A DNA stretch of 51,691 bases from Alphaproteobacteria bacterium (lineage in GTDB: Bacteria > Pseudomonadota > Alphaproteobacteria > JABAAW01 > JAHZMA01), in assembly GCA_022599575.1 (NCBI GenBank), contig JAHZMA010000121.1, positions 1 through 51,691 on the forward strand, in the 5' to 3' direction. Below are positions 15,926 to 24,249 of the stretch, one piece after another. Position 1 is the first letter of the stretch, and the number at the start of each line of letters is the position of its first letter. A program made the translations under genes and the position numbers. Below the pieces are notes generated by a model. It did no database searches. It was not told the DNA's origin and was given only the letters and a program-made list of their open reading frames with translations.

Positions 15926-16873
15926 ATGAAATTTAATAATTTAATGCGGTTACGTATTCGGCAGTTGCATATGCTGATTGTGATTAGTGAGGTAGGGAAT
16001 ATTCGTAAAAGCGCGGAAAAACTGAATCTGACACAACCTGCTGTTACCAAAGCTTTGCATGAGACGGAAAATTTTATGGAAGTTGAATTATTTGTCCGTA
16101 GCAATCGCGGCGTTATTCCAACATCTTATGGTAATATTCTGATTAATCATGCAAAAATAGTTATGTCACAGCTTAGCCATGCCTGCAATGATTTATCTGA
16201 TTTGCAAACAGGGCATGGTGCTAAAATTGTTGTTGGTACTTTGATTGTGGCATCTAGTAAGCTTCTGCCCCATGCCATTCAGAATGTACAAAAACAGTAT
16301 CCTGATATACGTGTGCATGCGATAGAGGGTGTCAATGATAAATTAATCCCAGCTCTGCTTAATAATGATATTGATTTAGTAGTGGGGCGACTTTCTGATT
16401 TTAGGTATCGTGACAATATAATTTGCGAGGCTTTATATAAAACCAATGCTGTCATTGTTGTAGGCGCCAATCATCCTTTGGTAGCACGCAAAAATTTGCA
16501 CTTAAACGATTTGCTTGAATGGCGTTGGATTTTGCCCCCGAAAGGCACAACAGTACGCCGACAAATAGACAAAAGCTTCTTTGATGTTAATCTACAACCA
16601 CCTGATGAAGCTGTAGAATCTGTTTCATTTTTACTTAATCAACGGCTGTTACAAAATACGGAGCTAGTTGGCGTTATGCCTTACGAGGTGGCACAAGAAA
16701 TTATGGTAAAAGATAATATTCATATTTTGCCTGTAACATTACCAGAAACATCGGGTTATGTTGGCTTTTCAGTCAATCGCAACCGTACCTTGCCAGCTGT
16801 GGTTAGAATATTCATCAATATATTGATGGCATCAGCATCTGAACTTCACCCCAGCAATGATTTGCAGAAATAA
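15926..16873 (+). CDS. LysR-family transcriptional regulator
   Basis: This 315-aa DNA-binding regulator has the N-terminal winged helix-turn-helix at about residues 10-65 (LHMLIVISEVGNIRKSAEKL, LTQPAVTKALHETE). The effector-binding domain follows and includes DLVVGRLSD and PKGTTVRRQIDKSFF. The overall pattern resembles the PcaQ/GbpR/CbpR group that controls aromatic or sugar-acid genes. It is divergently placed 116 bases from the decayed meta-cleavage operon, the usual layout for a LysR activator and its target, so it was probably the operon's regulator. The gene looks intact although the target enzymes are not. Confidence 0.92.
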   Translation: MKFNNLMRLRIRQLHMLIVISEVGNIRKSAEKLNLTQPAVTKALHETENFMEVELFVRSNRGVIPTSYGNILINHAKIVMSQLSHACNDLSDLQTGHGAKIVVGTLIVASSKLLPHAIQNVQKQYPDIRVHAIEGVNDKLIPALLNNDIDLVVGRLSDFRYRDNIICEALYKTNAVIVVGANHPLVARKNLHLNDLLEWRWILPPKGTTVRRQIDKSFFDVNLQPPDEAVESVSFLLNQRLLQNTELVGVMPYEVAQEIMVKDNIHILPVTLPETSGYVGFSVNRNRTLPAVVRIFINILMASASELHPSNDLQK

Positions 16874-16927
16874 CTAATCGTTATTTTATAAAAATATTGT
16901 TCACAGAAAAGTAATGCTACAAATTGT

Positions 16928-17002
16928 TGGAGCGGGCGATGGGATTCGGACCCACGACTTCAACCTTGGCAAGGTTGCGCTCTACCCCTGAGCTACGCCC
17001 GC
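16928..17002 (-). tRNA. tRNA-Gly (anticodon GCC), CCA encoded
   Basis: The minus strand reads as a full cloverleaf: acceptor GCGGGCG/CGCCCGC, D arm GCTCAGGGGTAGAGC, anticodon loop TTGCCAA (GCC), T arm with GGTTCGAATCC, then discriminator T and a genomic CCA. Confidence 0.96.
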
Positions 17003-17101
17003 ATGTTTTTTGTTTTCATCATATCAATATGATACAGTTTCATTCAAGGCAGAAATTTACACAAGCGCGCACCATTTGGCAAGTAAAATATGTGTTTTTA
17101 T

Positions 17102-18328
17102 CTATAATTCTTGATTTTTGATACGTTTTGTCATCTCAGCCGCGCCTTCTGCACCTAATTCTAGTGCTTTTTCTAAATCTTTGAGTGCCTCTTGTGGTTT
17201 ACCACTTTTATAGCGGGCAATCGCGCGATCCATATAAACCAAGCCAACATCTACATTCAACCCTAATGCATGGCGATAATCTGCAATAGCACCTTCATAA
17301 TCACCAGCATTTGCCCTTGCTTTGCCACGATTATGGAAGGCGGCGGGATAATAAGGGTTAATCGCAATGGCACGGCTATATTCTTCAATCGCGCCTTGCA
17401 CATCGCCTAATGCCACTTTGGCAATGCCGATACTATTATATGGGGTGGCATCAGCAGGATTATATTGCAATGCTTGGCGATAGGCTTCAATGGCTGCTTC
17501 ATATTCGCCAATACCAGCGCGTTCCCAGCCAATATAGTGATAGTAATTTGCCTGCACCACAGCATGGCTGACATCATCATCTTTATGTTCTAACATATGA
17601 AGCAAAGCAAGCGGGGTAACGATGTTATTGTCGCTATTCTCATCAGTAGCATTATCCACATCAGAATCATTATTCGTGAATAATGCTTCTGTCTGTTCTG
17701 TTGCGATGATGATATTATCATCAGATAGCGTATCATCAGATAGTGTATCATCGATGGGGGTATCAATAGGCAATATGTTATCATTAGTAATATCGCCGAT
17801 AGGGGTTTCGCTTATTTGTGGGTCGGGCGTTTCAGCCAATTGAATGATTTCTTCTTCAATTATCTCTTCTTCGATGATTGATTCTGTGATGATTGATTTT
17901 TCGATAATTTCTTGGTTAATGATTGTTTGCTCAATTTCCTCTTCTTTTTGAGCCAATTCTATTTGTTTTTGCTGATAGTCATTTTTGCGTTTTTGCTCAC
18001 GTGCTATTAATTCCCTACGTTTTTCCATCCGTTCTTGCAGGATTTTTTGCTTTAAGTCTTTGTTAAATTTTACCAGATTATCTTCATATTCCTGTAGCGA
18101 GATTGCATAAGAATCGGTGCGATAAAATAATTGCTTTTTCGCATCATCGGTTAATTCAGTATTATTTGCTGATTTAGCTACTATCGGTTCAAAATTTGCT
18201 GATTCAGGTTTCTCATCAGCTAATTCTACAGAAGATTTTGCATTATTTTTGACGACCGCACTGGAACATGCCAACAATATCAACAAAATTGTGATAATAA
18301 AACTATGACGTAGTAACGTCATTCGCAT
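17102..18328 (-). CDS. Tetratricopeptide-repeat lipoprotein
   Basis: This 408-aa protein has a lipoprotein signal (ILLILLACSS, lipidated Cys at about residue 21). A long charged coiled-coil stretch rich in Glu, Lys and Gln follows (about 85-160), then an Ile/Glu/Asp-rich linker with many repeated EEII and DDTLSDD units. The C-terminus has four TPR motifs from about residue 270 (GIGEYEAAIEAYRQALQYNP, ALGDVQGAIEEYSRAIAINP, NAGDYEGAIADYRHALGLN, KSGKPQEALKDLEKALELG). TPRs bind partner proteins; no enzymatic role is visible. It is likely anchored in the inner or outer membrane facing the periplasm. Confidence 0.88.
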   Translation of the reverse strand: MRMTLLRHSFIITILLILLACSSAVVKNNAKSSVELADEKPESANFEPIVAKSANNTELTDDAKKQLFYRTDSYAISLQEYEDNLVKFNKDLKQKILQERMEKRRELIAREQKRKNDYQQKQIELAQKEEEIEQTIINQEIIEKSIITESIIEEEIIEEEIIQLAETPDPQISETPIGDITNDNILPIDTPIDDTLSDDTLSDDNIIIATEQTEALFTNNDSDVDNATDENSDNNIVTPLALLHMLEHKDDDVSHAVVQANYYHYIGWERAGIGEYEAAIEAYRQALQYNPADATPYNSIGIAKVALGDVQGAIEEYSRAIAINPYYPAAFHNRGKARANAGDYEGAIADYRHALGLNVDVGLVYMDRAIARYKSGKPQEALKDLEKALELGAEGAAEMTKRIKNQEL

Positions 18329-18398
18329 CTCTCTTTTTCCTCATTTTTTAAATTATTGACTCTAGTCTAGCATGATTCGTTACGAAATAAAGTTTTTT

Positions 18399-18695
18399 TT
18401 AGCGTTTTTTAAATTTTTGTATCAGCTTCTGCCATCGCATTTGGTAGGTTTCGCCGCTTTTAGCAGGCATAAAAAACAGGCTTATGCCTATTATCAGCCA
18501 CACAATGATGCCAATAAAAAACAATGTAGGGTTGCCTTCCGCCGATGCATCGGGGCTTATCCGAGTATCGTGCAAAAATACAACACGCCACAATACGCTT
18601 CGCCCCTTGCTAGCATCTAGCACCGTTATGATGATAATAATAAGGCCAACAATATTGAGCAACAGCCGTAATGTAAAAAATTTTCGTATTTTCAT
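18399..18695 (-). CDS. Small two-helix membrane protein
   Basis: This 98-aa protein has two hydrophobic helices (about residues 10-27 and 57-76), a connecting loop of about 28 residues with Asp/Arg, and a basic tail (RWQKLIQKFKKR). I recognise no named family. It is followed by the TPR lipoprotein gene on the same strand, 70 bases away. Confidence 0.65.
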   Translation of the reverse strand: MKIRKFFTLRLLLNIVGLIIIIITVLDASKGRSVLWRVVFLHDTRISPDASAEGNPTLFFIGIIVWLIIGISLFFMPAKSGETYQMRWQKLIQKFKKR

Positions 18696-18732
18696 GATGC
18701 TTTCATAGCAAAACCATCATAAAACTGCAATG

Positions 18733-18798
18733 ATTATTCTGATGTTTGCCATTATTCTGATGTTTGCCATTATTCTGATGTTTGCCATTATTCTGATT
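18733..18798 (-). repeat. 18-bp tandem repeat spanning a stop codon
   Basis: Three perfect copies and one partial copy of an 18-base unit (minus strand: TCAGAATAATGGCAAACA). The unit nearest the gene supplies the last codons Ser-Glu and the stop of the ORF at 18788-19633. Each further unit repeats the same stop in the same frame. Confidence 0.85.
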
Positions 18799-19633
18799 GT
18801 TGATTAAGCCGTTGCATGATTTCTTGCAGGCGCGAGAAAATCTGTAAATTCATCGGCAATAAGATACAGCATTCAAAAAATTCCCATGAATAGCTGATAA
18901 TAATTACAATATCGCCAACACTGGCATTTTCAATCTGTGCGCTCAACAGAAGATTGATGACGATAAAAGCCGATTGAATGGTGAAAATTAGCCAGAATGA
19001 GATAGCTTCGGTATCGGAAAGTTTGATGTCAATTTTACGCAATCGTTGAATATGTAAGTTTAATTTAGATAGGTTTTGCAACCCTACGATTCGCACTTGT
19101 TGTTCGGCACGGTTATTTAGCATAGCATTTAAGCGAAAAAAACGCTTGTGAAACAAAGCATAGGCGGCAAGGGTAAGCGCCGACATGGCAATCACGCTGA
19201 TGCCCAGATAGATATAAATCTGAAATAAAATCACGCCAATCACCAACATCTGAACAACGCCGCTCATGGCTTCGGGTATCTTTTTTTCTAAAAAATCTAC
19301 CAATTCGCGCACCATATCAAGACGCGCATTCTGTGTGGATATAGGGAGATGCTGCTGGTTTTCTGCCAATTCCATTGCCAAAACTGCCTTAATATAGCCA
19401 TAGGCGCGGGTATCGTAAAAGCGGCGCAAGGTTGCTAATATTTCAATGACAATAAATAAGGCGATAAGCCATAATAATGGCGTGAATGAAACAGTTAATA
19501 ACCCATCAATTGCCTTACCAATTAGCAAAGTAACACATGCAATCATGGCATGTTCGATAAATACCAGAGTCCAAGTGAGACCGATTCTGATGTAAAATCT
19601 TTTGATAATGGCGCGTAGCGAGAGATGATACAA
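18788..19633 (-). CDS. ABC-transporter six-helix membrane domain without ATPase
   Basis: This 281-aa membrane protein resembles the transmembrane half of type I ABC exporters: six hydrophobic segments, a long cytoplasmic helix region (YIKAVLAMELAENQQHLPIS, QNARLDMVRELVDFLE) and a final SVGDIVIIISYSWEFF segment of the kind that precedes the ATPase. No nucleotide-binding domain follows; the ORF stops in an 18-bp tandem repeat. It may work with a separate ATPase, or it may be a remnant. No ATPase of this type lies in the window. It is followed by the small membrane protein gene and preceded by an MFS gene. Confidence 0.7.
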   Translation of the reverse strand: MYHLSLRAIIKRFYIRIGLTWTLVFIEHAMIACVTLLIGKAIDGLLTVSFTPLLWLIALFIVIEILATLRRFYDTRAYGYIKAVLAMELAENQQHLPISTQNARLDMVRELVDFLEKKIPEAMSGVVQMLVIGVILFQIYIYLGISVIAMSALTLAAYALFHKRFFRLNAMLNNRAEQQVRIVGLQNLSKLNLHIQRLRKIDIKLSDTEAISFWLIFTIQSAFIVINLLLSAQIENASVGDIVIIISYSWEFFECCILLPMNLQIFSRLQEIMQRLNQQSE

Positions 19634-19661
19634 TGGAATTTACCCCATTTTATTATTGGTG

Positions 19662-20885
19662 CTAAATCTTATTTGTTCGGTGCGTCATAATAAGTCCGAT
19701 GGCGCAGGTGAGTAAATAGCCGCCAACCAACGAATATAATGTGCCATCATAAAGTTGCGATAATATTGTGCCGATAATGACCGAAATCATGGTTGCAAGC
19801 GCGGTAATCACCGAAGATGCTATGCCTGCCAAATGCCCCATCGGCAAGATTGCCATAGTTGTAAGATTGCTAACTAAAATGCCAGCAAAAAAAGCAGTGA
19901 TATAGAGGAAAATCATCAAACTCCATAAAGGTGGTGAGCCATTGCCATAAATTGTTACCACCAAAAATATCGCCGAAACAATCACAACGCCAATAAAAGA
20001 ATAGAGGGAAAGTGTTTTCATTTCTATTTTATCCACTAATCGCGTATTCACCAATGATGATACGCCAAAAAACAGCGCGATACTGGCGAAATAAAGCGGA
20101 AAATAATTGCCCGTATCATATTGATTTTGAAATATCTGTTGCGTGCTGTTCAGATAATTTAAGAAGGCCGCAAACATTAAGCCAAGTGCAACACTGTAGC
20201 CGATTGTTTTTTTATTGGCAAATATTTCGCGCATCGCTTGCATGATACTTTTTACTGAAAACGGGCGGCGATATTCAGGGTGTAGGGTTTCTTCCTGTCG
20301 CCACGCATACCAACATGTCACGATAAAGGTGAGCACAAGAAAGCTAACAAAAATCATCCGCCAACCGCTAAATAATAAAATCAACTGTCCAAATGCAGGC
20401 GCAATCGCGGGCATGGCAATAAAAACCAAAATGATGAAAGATGTAATTTTTGCTACCATCACGCCTTCAAATTTGTCGCGCACCATCGTAAAAGCTAGCA
20501 CACGTGGCGCGGCAATGCCAAAACCTTGAATGAATCTACCAATCAGCATGGTAGTATAATCTTGCGCGATGATTGATAAGATTGTGCCAATGGCAAATAA
20601 ACATAACGCAAAATAGCAGATTTTCTTGCGTCCGTAACTATCGGCAAGCGGTCCATAAATAAAAATACCACATGCCATGCCAACAAACACCACTGCGATA
20701 ACCAACTGAATATCATTTGGATTGGTTAATTGAAAATCGGCTGCAATGGCATTGAATGCAGGTAGCATCGCATCAATCGTGAGCGATACCAGCGACATCA
20801 TCGCTGCCATCAGCAACACAAATTCGGTTGGGTTGGTTATGTGTGGTTTTTTATTCATAGCATCATTGCCTATCAGTGAATTCAC
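19662..20885 (-). CDS. MFS drug-efflux transporter (Bcr/CflA-like)
   Basis: This 407-aa inner-membrane transporter has 12 predicted helices and the MFS loop 2-3 motif GPLADSYGRKKI (about residue 78). The family-specific stretch LTIDAMLPAFNAIAADFQ and a motif-C-like GFGIAAPRV follow. This pattern is typical of the DHA1 Bcr/CflA group that exports bicyclomycin, chloramphenicol or small metabolites by proton antiport. A second in-frame ATG at 20858 (MNKKPHITN) may be the true start. The gene is divergent from fdhD, with 74 bases between them. Confidence 0.9.
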   Translation of the reverse strand: MNSLIGNDAMNKKPHITNPTEFVLLMAAMMSLVSLTIDAMLPAFNAIAADFQLTNPNDIQLVIAVVFVGMACGIFIYGPLADSYGRKKICYFALCLFAIGTILSIIAQDYTTMLIGRFIQGFGIAAPRVLAFTMVRDKFEGVMVAKITSFIILVFIAMPAIAPAFGQLILLFSGWRMIFVSFLVLTFIVTCWYAWRQEETLHPEYRRPFSVKSIMQAMREIFANKKTIGYSVALGLMFAAFLNYLNSTQQIFQNQYDTGNYFPLYFASIALFFGVSSLVNTRLVDKIEMKTLSLYSFIGVVIVSAIFLVVTIYGNGSPPLWSLMIFLYITAFFAGILVSNLTTMAILPMGHLAGIASSVITALATMISVIIGTILSQLYDGTLYSLVGGYLLTCAIGLIMTHRTNKI

Positions 20886-20959
20886 ATAAACGCAAGTTAA
20901 TTTCTGATATTAAGCAAAATAAACTTGCTTTTCGCGCTGATTTTCAGCAATAACATAAT

Positions 20960-21811
20960 ATGCAAAAAGACGACACACAAAGCCAATTAGAATGGCAGTT
21001 AAAGCCAGATTTGCAAAAGCAAGGGCAGACATCAAAAATTAATGGTATCAATCACAAAGGTGATACAGAAACATTTGCAGTGATTACCGAACGTCCGCTA
21101 ACCCTATTTTTAAATGATATGGAGCTGATTACCAATATGAGCATTGGTGATTATCCTGAATATCTGGCAGTTGGTTATTTGTTTAATCAGCATATTATTA
21201 GTGATAAGGCGCAAATCGCCGCCATTGACCATGATGATGATTTAGGCGTGGTGGTGGTGCGAACCCATGAAAAGCTTGATTTTCAAAAAACGCAATCACG
21301 CAAAATTCGCACATCGGGCTGTGCACAAGGCACAATTTTTGATAATATTATTGACGAAATTAAAGGGCGTGTGATTGAAAATGATGGCAAGATTTATCAA
21401 AGCTGGTTGCTTGATTTGCAAAAGAAAATCAATCTTCAGCCCTCGCTTTATCTGCAAGCTGGGGCGGTGCATGGCTGTGTGTTATGTAAGGAAAATCAGC
21501 CACTGATTTATATGGAAGATGTGGGGCGGCATAATGCCATTGATAAAATCGCGGGCTATATGCTGATGCATGATATAGAACCGCATGATAAAATTTTTTA
21601 TACCACTGGCAGACTAACATCGGAAATGGTGATTAAAACCATCATGATGAATATCCCGATTCTAGTGTCGCGTTCGGGCTTTACCGATTGGGGTGTTTCA
21701 CTGGCACGTGATGCTGGTTTAACGTTAATTGGCAGAATGCGTGGGGAACGCTTCATGCTTTTATCAGGTGAACAAAGAATGGTGTGGGATGCTAAAACCG
21801 CTAAAGACTAA
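20960..21811 (+). CDS. fdhD: Formate dehydrogenase accessory sulfurtransferase
   Basis: This 283-aa cytoplasmic protein transfers sulfur to the molybdenum cofactor of formate dehydrogenase. Family motifs: ERPLTLFLND, the sulfur-carrying Cys in TSGCAQGT (a single Cys where E. coli FdhD has CxxC), HGCVLC, MEDVGRHNAIDK and TTGRLTSEM. It overlaps the converging outer-membrane protein gene by 4 bases. With mobA downstream it makes a molybdenum-enzyme maturation pair. No formate dehydrogenase subunit lies in the window. Confidence 0.95.
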   Translation: MQKDDTQSQLEWQLKPDLQKQGQTSKINGINHKGDTETFAVITERPLTLFLNDMELITNMSIGDYPEYLAVGYLFNQHIISDKAQIAAIDHDDDLGVVVVRTHEKLDFQKTQSRKIRTSGCAQGTIFDNIIDEIKGRVIENDGKIYQSWLLDLQKKINLQPSLYLQAGAVHGCVLCKENQPLIYMEDVGRHNAIDKIAGYMLMHDIEPHDKIFYTTGRLTSEMVIKTIMMNIPILVSRSGFTDWGVSLARDAGLTLIGRMRGERFMLLSGEQRMVWDAKTAKD

Positions 21812-22617
21812 AAACGCCAACCATAAGTCAGCTTAAAGCCGTTATCTTCGGGGTTGAGCACTGCCCTAGAATCAGCAGCTGAGTTGAGCAAACGGGCATG
21901 TGTGAATTCAAAATTAAGAAATTGACGTTTTGTTAAAGCCTTATTAATGCTGATTTTATCTTCTGTTTCGTAAAAACTGCTATTGATAGCACTATTAGGA
22001 TATTGCGGAATAATACCAAACCATGCATTAAGATAATTTACATCAGCATATTTAATAAAACGGGTAAGATAAAATTTGGTATTATAAGTTTGCAAAAAAC
22101 GGATGATAATACCAAATTCGGCATGTTGTCCTTTATGTGAATTTTGCAACCCTGTTTCTAATTTCCACTCGGTTTCGGTGGCTATCCAATCGCGCCACAA
22201 TCTTTGACGATAAAAAATACCAATATAGCTTTCGCTATTAACAAAATCAACATTGGTGTTTTTCACATCAACTTGTCCTCTGCCAGCTGTTACTTCGTTA
22301 AAAATACTGATATGGCTGATAATGGCATCATCAATATCTTCTTGGTTTTCTTCTACAAATAATCCAGTTTTGTAGTTTTGGGGCGGCGCGCCCTCAAAGA
22401 AAAATATCCATTGCTGATATTTCATACCATAGTTAAAATCTGTTTGGGTATAGGCATTGGTATAATATTGACGGCTTTCAAAAGAGCCAAAGAATTCTAG
22501 CGAATAAGGTTTTTTTTGATAAAATTGCGCCTGTGCATGATGTGGTATGATGATAAAACACAGAATGAATGCTGTTGTGAACAGCATTTTGAATAATTTA
22601 CAATTAAGATAAAACAT
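21808..22617 (-). CDS. Predicted outer-membrane beta-barrel protein
   Basis: This 269-aa protein has a signal peptide (about residues 11-30, ending HHAQA). Alternating aromatic/hydrophobic strands follow, and it ends in LTYGWRF with a terminal Phe, the mark of BAM-assembled barrels. I see 10-12 likely strands. The sequence weakly recalls MipA/OmpV or OmpW-like small barrels, but I am not sure of the family. A second Met at 22587 would give a more usual signal peptide. It sits between the two molybdenum cofactor genes, on the opposite strand. Confidence 0.7.
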   Translation of the reverse strand: MFYLNCKLFKMLFTTAFILCFIIIPHHAQAQFYQKKPYSLEFFGSFESRQYYTNAYTQTDFNYGMKYQQWIFFFEGAPPQNYKTGLFVEENQEDIDDAIISHISIFNEVTAGRGQVDVKNTNVDFVNSESYIGIFYRQRLWRDWIATETEWKLETGLQNSHKGQHAEFGIIIRFLQTYNTKFYLTRFIKYADVNYLNAWFGIIPQYPNSAINSSFYETEDKISINKALTKRQFLNFEFTHARLLNSAADSRAVLNPEDNGFKLTYGWRF

Positions 22618-22678
22618 ACTTGGTTATTAGCAAATAATATGCAAAAATAGAGTGTTCAGTATAAGAAATGGGGATGAT

Positions 22679-23419
22679 ATGGCAATTAAGATATTATATG
22701 TGATTTTATCGGGCGGGCAGGCGCGAAGAATAGGCGGTAAGTGCAAGCTATTGCTTGATATTGGCGGCATGGAAAATGATAGCACGCCAAATGATGATAT
22801 GTTGGTGCTAGATTATGTGTTAAGGCTAATACCAACACAAGCAGTGACAGAAGATGCAATCTTGTTGAATTGCAATGATGCGCCTGATAAACCAGCACTC
22901 ACAAAAGCATTGCAAGATAGAATCGGTAAAATTGTTGCCGTCACCACTGATATGCCAGAATTTATGGGGCAGGGACCATTGGCAGGCTTGCTTGCCTCGC
23001 TTGATTATGCGCGTCGCCATCAGTTTGATGCTGTTATCACTTTTCCGTCTGATACGCCTTTTATGCCTGAAAATCTTGTCACAAAATTGCTGGAATCATC
23101 TGATAATGGGCGCAAGATTGTCTCGGCTTTTTCTAACGGGCGCGTGCATCCAGTGGTATCGCTGGTGTCGATACAATATCACGATGCGCTTTATGATTAT
23201 CTGGCAAGTGGTAACAGAAAGATACAGCCTTTCTTTGAGGCGCATGATTGGCGAATCATAAAATTTGACAAGATAAAATTTGACCAGATAAAATTTGACC
23301 AGATAAAATTTGAGATGCAACAAGCAGGTGATGAAAGTTACGACCCGTTTATTAATATCAATACGGAGGAAGATTTGCAGACCGCACGAAAAATAGCGAC
23401 TGCGCTAAAAATTAGGTAG
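22679..23419 (+). CDS. mobA: Molybdenum cofactor guanylyltransferase
   Basis: This 246-aa cytoplasmic enzyme joins GMP to molybdopterin to make the dinucleotide cofactor used by formate dehydrogenase. The N-terminal nucleotide-binding motif is ILSGGQARRIGGKCKLLLDI. GQGPLAGLLASLDYA and FPSDTPFMP (metal-binding Asp) follow, then NGRVHPVVSL and the terminal NINTEEDL. The ATG at 22679 follows GGGGATGAT and is preferred to the ATG at 22652. Near residue 195 a 15-base tandem repeat inserts IKFDQ units. fdhD lies upstream on the same strand. Confidence 0.9.
   Translation: MAIKILYVILSGGQARRIGGKCKLLLDIGGMENDSTPNDDMLVLDYVLRLIPTQAVTEDAILLNCNDAPDKPALTKALQDRIGKIVAVTTDMPEFMGQGPLAGLLASLDYARRHQFDAVITFPSDTPFMPENLVTKLLESSDNGRKIVSAFSNGRVHPVVSLVSIQYHDALYDYLASGNRKIQPFFEAHDWRIIKFDKIKFDQIKFDQIKFEMQQAGDESYDPFININTEEDLQTARKIATALKIR
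23258..23313 (+). repeat. 15-bp tandem repeat inside mobA
   Basis: Three copies plus a partial fourth of ATAAAATTTGACCAG (the first differs by one base). It is in frame and adds IKFDK/IKFDQ units before the C-terminal domain end. Copy number could vary among strains without a frameshift. Confidence 0.85.
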
Positions 23420-23469
23420 GGAATAAGATTGAGTGGATAATCGCCAGATAGGCAGGCAGAAGTAATGAC

Positions 23470-23607
23470 TTACTTGAAGCCTTGACGCGCCTTAAAACGT
23501 GGGTTTTTCTTGTTAATCACATAGACACGCCCACGCCGCCGAACAATCTGGCAGTCTTTATCACGTTTTTTCAATGTTTTTAATGAGCTAGCAACGCGCA
23601 TTTTCAT
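23470..23607 (-). CDS. rpmJ: 50S ribosomal protein L36
   Basis: This 45-aa ribosomal protein shows [20 protein letters not shown] followed by [18 protein letters not shown], the zinc-site-poor L36 form (only one Cys) usual in alphaproteobacteria. It starts MKMRVASS; either Met could be used. It stands alone, converging with mobA. At 45 aa it is easily missed by automatic calling. Confidence 0.95.
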   Translation of the reverse strand: MKMRVASSLKTLKKRDKDCQIVRRRGRVYVINKKNPRFKARQGFK

Positions 23608-23712
23608 ATTCCTAAATTTTTAAATAACAAAAAAACCTTATAAACGATTTCACCATTGCTTGTCAAGTGGTGGTGATGAAAAAGGTGTGTTATGTGTAAT
23701 ATTAGCTAAAAT

Positions 23713-24249
23713 TTATACATCTAAATCGAATTGGTTATCAGATGGTGATATAATACTTAAATCATATTCATTACATATTTTTCCGCTCTGTGTTTCAGCA
23801 GATAGCGTTAAAAGTGGTACCTTACCACCTTTCTTGGTATTATCTCTTGTATGAAATTCATCCACCTTATAAATTATAGCAGTAGCTAAATGAATTGCAT
23901 CCCCTAAATCCATCATTTTTCTACTTTGCTGATTGTTATTATTGGGCGTAAAATAAAAATCTCTTATATCTTTAGCCAACCATAAAATATTAGGAGTCAT
24001 ATCAATACTACCCATATATGTATTATCAAACAGGTTTGAAAAATCATCCCTGTTAGAACCTTTTGCGCTCAATTTACTTGGCAAGACTTCTAAATGTGTA
24101 ATTGCAGATGTTATGATACGGTTCTGTTGTTTTTGATTTTCTAAAATTATTTTTTTAATTCCTGCATGTTCTTCCTCTGGTTTTTGTTCATCACAAAGCC
24201 ATTCATAAAACATACATGAATCCCAATAATAAATCTTTTCCCTACTCAT
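23713..24249 (-). CDS. PIN-domain ribonuclease, probable toxin
   Basis: This 178-aa protein has all four acidic residues of the PIN nuclease site: Asp10 (YYWDSCMFYEWL), Glu54 (ITHLEVLPS), Asp117 (LGDAIHLATA) and Asp136 (FHTRDN). VapC-type toxins with this fold cleave tRNA or rRNA. At 178 aa it is longer than a typical VapC (about 130). Its start overlaps the upstream 275-aa ORF by 8 bases, showing translational coupling as in toxin-antitoxin pairs. Base composition is more AT-rich than the core genes. The nuclease fold is clear; the toxin role is inferred from the context. Confidence 0.82.
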   Translation of the reverse strand: MSREKIYYWDSCMFYEWLCDEQKPEEEHAGIKKIILENQKQQNRIITSAITHLEVLPSKLSAKGSNRDDFSNLFDNTYMGSIDMTPNILWLAKDIRDFYFTPNNNNQQSRKMMDLGDAIHLATAIIYKVDEFHTRDNTKKGGKVPLLTLSAETQSGKICNEYDLSIISPSDNQFDLDV

